Source: JAJFUV01 sp964561215 (GTDB taxonomy: Bacteria; Acidobacteriota; Terriglobia; Bryobacterales; Bryobacteraceae). From it: 64,000 nt of DNA. The notes below the pieces were generated by a model that saw only the letters and a list, made by a program, of their open reading frames with translations, was not told the DNA's origin and searched no databases. Location: contig CAZLOS010000007.1 in NCBI GenBank assembly GCA_964561215.1, positions 39,378 to 103,377 on the forward strand. The letters are read 5' to 3'. Numbering within the stretch: the first letter of the stretch is position 1; the number at the start of each line of letters is the position of its first letter. The translations under genes were made by a program, and so were the position numbers. Positions 61,521 to 64,000 of the stretch are shown one piece after another.

Positions 61521-62419
61521 CGCACGATGGTGGCCGCCCGCAGCTTCTCCAACTCCCGGCGCGCGATGGCGGCCCAGGAACTCGCCGGATCCAGCCGCAG
61601 GTACGCGCTCCAATGCTGCAGCGCCTTCATGGTTTCGCCGTGCGCCTGATAGAGCAGCGCGAGGTTGTAGTGGGCGTCGGCGTACCGCGCGTCCAACCGC
61701 AGCGCGGCCTGGTAGTGGAACGCGGCCTGGACAAAATCGTTCTGCTCGTCGTACAGGTTTCCCAGGTTGAAATGCGCCAGCGCGTAATCGGGATTGACTT
61801 CCAGCGCCTTGCGGTAATACTCGGCGGAAGCCTGATACTGGCGCGCGTAGAAGTGCAGCGTGCCAAGATTCACCATGGCCGCCGAAAACGTGGGATCCAG
61901 TTCGATGGCTTTTATGTACGAGAGGCGGACCTCCTCGAACGGCGTGCCCACCGACTCCTGTTCCAGTCCCTTCTGAAACCAGCATTCGGCTTCGCACTTG
62001 CGGGCGGCTTCCTCGTCCTTGTCCGGTTTCTTCTTCTCCGGGAAAGCCAGCAGCTTGTCGAGTTCCTCGCGGTCGAAGTCGAGCAGCAGTTGACCCGAGA
62101 TGGCCTCCATGCGCTGCTCGCCGACCTGCACGTTGATGTGCCCGCCTTCGGAGTAGATCCTGAGTTCGGTGAGAGGATCGGAGGACTCGCCCAGCTTGTT
62201 CTTGAGCGCCGCGATGGCTTTGCGGATGCGCGCCGGGGGCACCTTGTTACGGCGCAGGCTGGAAACCGTGCGCAGCGCGATGAGGTCATGGAACGAATAG
62301 CTGTCCCCGTCCGGCACCAGGCGTTGTGCTCGCCAGCTCTTCAGTTGACGGCTCGACAGCCCGAGCAGGCGGCGGACTTCGTCGGCAGTATAGCGCTCCT
62401 TAGGCACGGCACCGGGCAC
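61517..62419 (-). CDS. MerR-type helix-turn-helix protein with TPR repeats
   Basis: A 300-residue protein. Residues about 8-75 form a MerR-like winged helix (ERYTADEVRRLLGLSSRQLKSWRAQRLVPDGDSYSFHDLIALRTVSSLRRNKVPPARIRKAI). A linker (about 80-140) follows, then at least four TPR repeats (about 145-295; AAMVNLGTLHFYARQYQASAEYYRKAL, AHFNLGNLYDEQNDFVQAAFHYQAAL, AHYNLALLYQAHGETMKALQHW). The TPRs may bind a partner that controls DNA binding. It is translationally coupled to thiL, but I see no reason to call it a thiamine regulator. The ATG at 62419 is the only sensible start. MerR-TPR proteins recur in this lineage but are not well studied. Confidence 0.85.
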   Translation of the reverse strand: MPGAVPKERYTADEVRRLLGLSSRQLKSWRAQRLVPDGDSYSFHDLIALRTVSSLRRNKVPPARIRKAIAALKNKLGESSDPLTELRIYSEGGHINVQVGEQRMEAISGQLLLDFDREELDKLLAFPEKKKPDKDEEAARKCEAECWFQKGLEQESVGTPFEEVRLSYIKAIELDPTFSAAMVNLGTLHFYARQYQASAEYYRKALEVNPDYALAHFNLGNLYDEQNDFVQAAFHYQAALRLDARYADAHYNLALLYQAHGETMKALQHWSAYLRLDPASSWAAIARRELEKLRAATIVR

Positions 62420-62460
62420 GCGAAGATTTTAGCACGCCGCGAAATTCCGATACTCAATTC

Positions 62461-64000
62461 CTACTTGTAATTCACCTCGCGCGAGCTCCAGTTGTTGTAG
62501 TAGAAGTACGCTTGATCGAGCCCCGTGATGCTCACTTTCGATTGGCCCGGCAGCGGCTGGCTCCCCACTGCCAGGTACGTCCCCGTGGTCGAGTCGTTTG
62601 CCGGCAGCCCCAGCAGCACGTAAGGGGGTATGGTGAACTCGCCCTTGTCGGCACGTTCGGCGCAAAAGAACTTCGCTTTCACGTCGTTGGCGGTGTCCAC
62701 GCTGGTTCCGGTGATGGTCACGAAATCGCGGTCTGCATCACCGCCGGTCCAGGTGACGCGGTAGCCATTGAAACGCGTCACGTCGATGCGAGTGGATGGG
62801 ATGTTGGTCCACATCACCGGAGACCGCAGTTCCTGTCTCACGCTGAACGCGCCCACGCCGGTCCCTCCGAAGCCGTTGTCCACGTGATATGTGCCATTGA
62901 ACAGGAACTGCGGCAGGGGGACCGAGCCCGTCTCGCCGCCCACGTAAGAGAAGTAGCTTCCTTCAGCTATTGCGCTGACCTGCTTCGTAATGCCGTTCGG
63001 ATTCTTCACGTTGAGGACCGCGCCCGCATCGAGCGATTCGGGCTGGTATAACACCAATGAAGACGCGCTCGCTCGCAGCATGTCCACCACGCAGGAGCCG
63101 AATCCCGTGAACCGGGTGGGCGCATTGTACCGGATAGCGGGATCAGTCTGGAAGCGGCCCAAATTCGCCGCCACGGTTTCGCTGGTCTGGGCTGGGTCGA
63201 CGGTAGGTGAGGTGAAGATCCCGTGCCGGTTGAGCTCGATCCACCCTGCGGTCAACTTCCCACCCGTGCTCATCCGCTTGTAGTCGTCCGCGGTGAAGCC
63301 GGAAGGATCCTCGCAAAAGTTGCTGGACTTGGAGATAGACATGGTGGTCGTATTGCTCACGCCCTGTCCACTCCGCACAACGACCGGCACATAGCAACCC
63401 GCCACTTCCTCCGGAACATAAAAGTAGATCTCGTCCACTCCCGCGCAGCAACCGGAACGTCCCCAGTAGTACACAGTGGCGGGCTTGCCTCCCACGTAGA
63501 CTTCGATCGGGGTGCTCATGTTTCCCGGCAGCGGCCCTGCCGCTTCGTCGCCCGGCACCGTTCCAAGGCCGCTTCCCCACAACGAGACCAATTCCATCGG
63601 ATGCGCCGCCTCGAGCAGGGTGTTCACCGGCCGCCCGGCGCCGCGCACGATTTGTACCACCGCAGGCCCGTTGCCTTGTGAATTCAGCGTGAAGATTCCG
63701 AAGGCGGCCGGCACGACGTGGATGGGCGCCGGCAGACCTACCTGGCCTGCATACGTCACTGTGATGGTGCCGTCGCCCGTCGGCGTATTCGAAGGCAGGA
63801 TGGCCGCCAGTTGCGTCGCCGATGTGTAGGCCATGATGGCGTCGACCGTCACACCCTGCACGATCACCTGGAGCGAGGTCCCCACCAGGTCCTTCGTCAG
63901 GGGCCAGTTTTGGGCCTGGTACATGCCGCGCGGTCCCATGTTGCGGCCGAACACCACGAACATGGAACCTTGCGCTACACCGAACGCGGGAAAACCCGGA
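62461..64000 (-). CDS. TIGR03437-type extracellular protein, 5'-truncated
   Basis: A gene running off the right end: the frame stays open to 63999 (GFPAFGVAQGSMFVVFGRNMGP), so the upstream ATG-like Met at 63963 is internal. Two TIGR03437-type segments are seen, near SMFVVFGRNMGPRGMYQAQNWPL/GTSLQVIVQGV/AAILPSNTPTGDGTITVTYAG and PMELVSLWGSGLGTV/EVYVGGKPATVYYWGRSGCCAGVDEIYFYVPE. The last ~280 residues are beta-rich and lack a known family. Such proteins are expanded in Solibacter-like Acidobacteriota and are probably secreted, with unknown function. At least 513 residues are in the window; the N terminus is missing. Confidence 0.85.
   Translation of the reverse strand, partial: PGFPAFGVAQGSMFVVFGRNMGPRGMYQAQNWPLTKDLVGTSLQVIVQGVTVDAIMAYTSATQLAAILPSNTPTGDGTITVTYAGQVGLPAPIHVVPAAFGIFTLNSQGNGPAVVQIVRGAGRPVNTLLEAAHPMELVSLWGSGLGTVPGDEAAGPLPGNMSTPIEVYVGGKPATVYYWGRSGCCAGVDEIYFYVPEEVAGCYVPVVVRSGQGVSNTTTMSISKSSNFCEDPSGFTADDYKRMSTGGKLTAGWIELNRHGIFTSPTVDPAQTSETVAANLGRFQTDPAIRYNAPTRFTGFGSCVVDMLRASASSLVLYQPESLDAGAVLNVKNPNGITKQVSAIAEGSYFSYVGGETGSVPLPQFLFNGTYHVDNGFGGTGVGAFSVRQELRSPVMWTNIPSTRIDVTRFNGYRVTWTGGDADRDFVTITGTSVDTANDVKAKFFCAERADKGEFTIPPYVLLGLPANDSTTGTYLAVGSQPLPGQSKVSITGLDQAYFYYNNWSSREVNYK

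Noticed and set aside
62420..62460. TPP riboswitch before the thiL transcript
   Set aside because: Only 41 bases separate the MerR-TPR start from the preceding gene, too short for the aptamer, and no aptamer core was seen before thiL itself.

Overview
The window looks like a chromosomal segment of an Acidobacteriota member, most likely the Bryobacterales/Solibacter branch. The DNA is high in GC by eye. It carries two very large Oar-type TonB-dependent receptors, a PEGA-domain Ser/Thr kinase, several Tat-exported sugar-active proteins and a TIGR03437-type extracellular protein, a mix typical of that group. The lineage is an inference from gene content; no rRNA, tRNA, phage, IS element or CRISPR array was seen.

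Layout. 1-7.6 kb: the 3' part of a fused 2-oxoacid dehydrogenase E1, a PEGA kinase, a DNA alkylation repair protein, a tandem metallo-beta-lactamase-fold protein and a decayed GH36 alpha-galactosidase gene. 7.7-19.7 kb: a nitrogen locus with glnA (adenylylation Tyr397 kept) and glnE, separated by two divergent, paralogous Oar-like receptors. 19.7-31.7 kb: an OmpA-family protein; a sugar cluster (DegT aminotransferase, Gfo/Idh/MocA oxidoreductase, secreted isomerase-fold protein, esterase); a divergent AAA ATPase and secretin pair; and a secreted glycoside hydrolase. 31.8-38.9 kb: a small exported protein, an exopolysaccharide module (PgaC-like synthase translationally coupled to a giant deacetylase/hydrolase-like protein) and an FkbM methyltransferase.

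39.1-45.4 kb is a clear metabolic operon: phosphoketolase, alpha-glucan phosphorylase and acetate kinase. Together they could take stored glucan through sugar phosphates to acetyl phosphate, ATP and acetate. 45.5-53.4 kb holds a Tat-exported glycosidase-like protein and a glycosylation cluster: two GT-C membrane transferases and a GT2-GtrA-methyltransferase fusion. 53.4-56.8 kb has a class II DAHP synthase, a MarR regulator and YceI sharing a near-identical 23-bp operator-like box, and a GYF_2 membrane protein. 56.9-64 kb has a two-domain esterase-like protein, two exported proteins of unknown function, thiL, a MerR-TPR regulator and a TIGR03437 protein running off the window.

Non-coding signals include two strong sigma70-type promoters (glnA, first Oar gene), one canonical intrinsic terminator before glnE, a family of short palindromes set right at stop codons, and a cluster of three GA-loop hairpins at 23.1 kb. 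The strongest candidates for undescribed biology are the GT2-GtrA-methyltransferase fusion cluster, the orphan secretin/ATPase pair and the deacetylase/synthase polysaccharide module.
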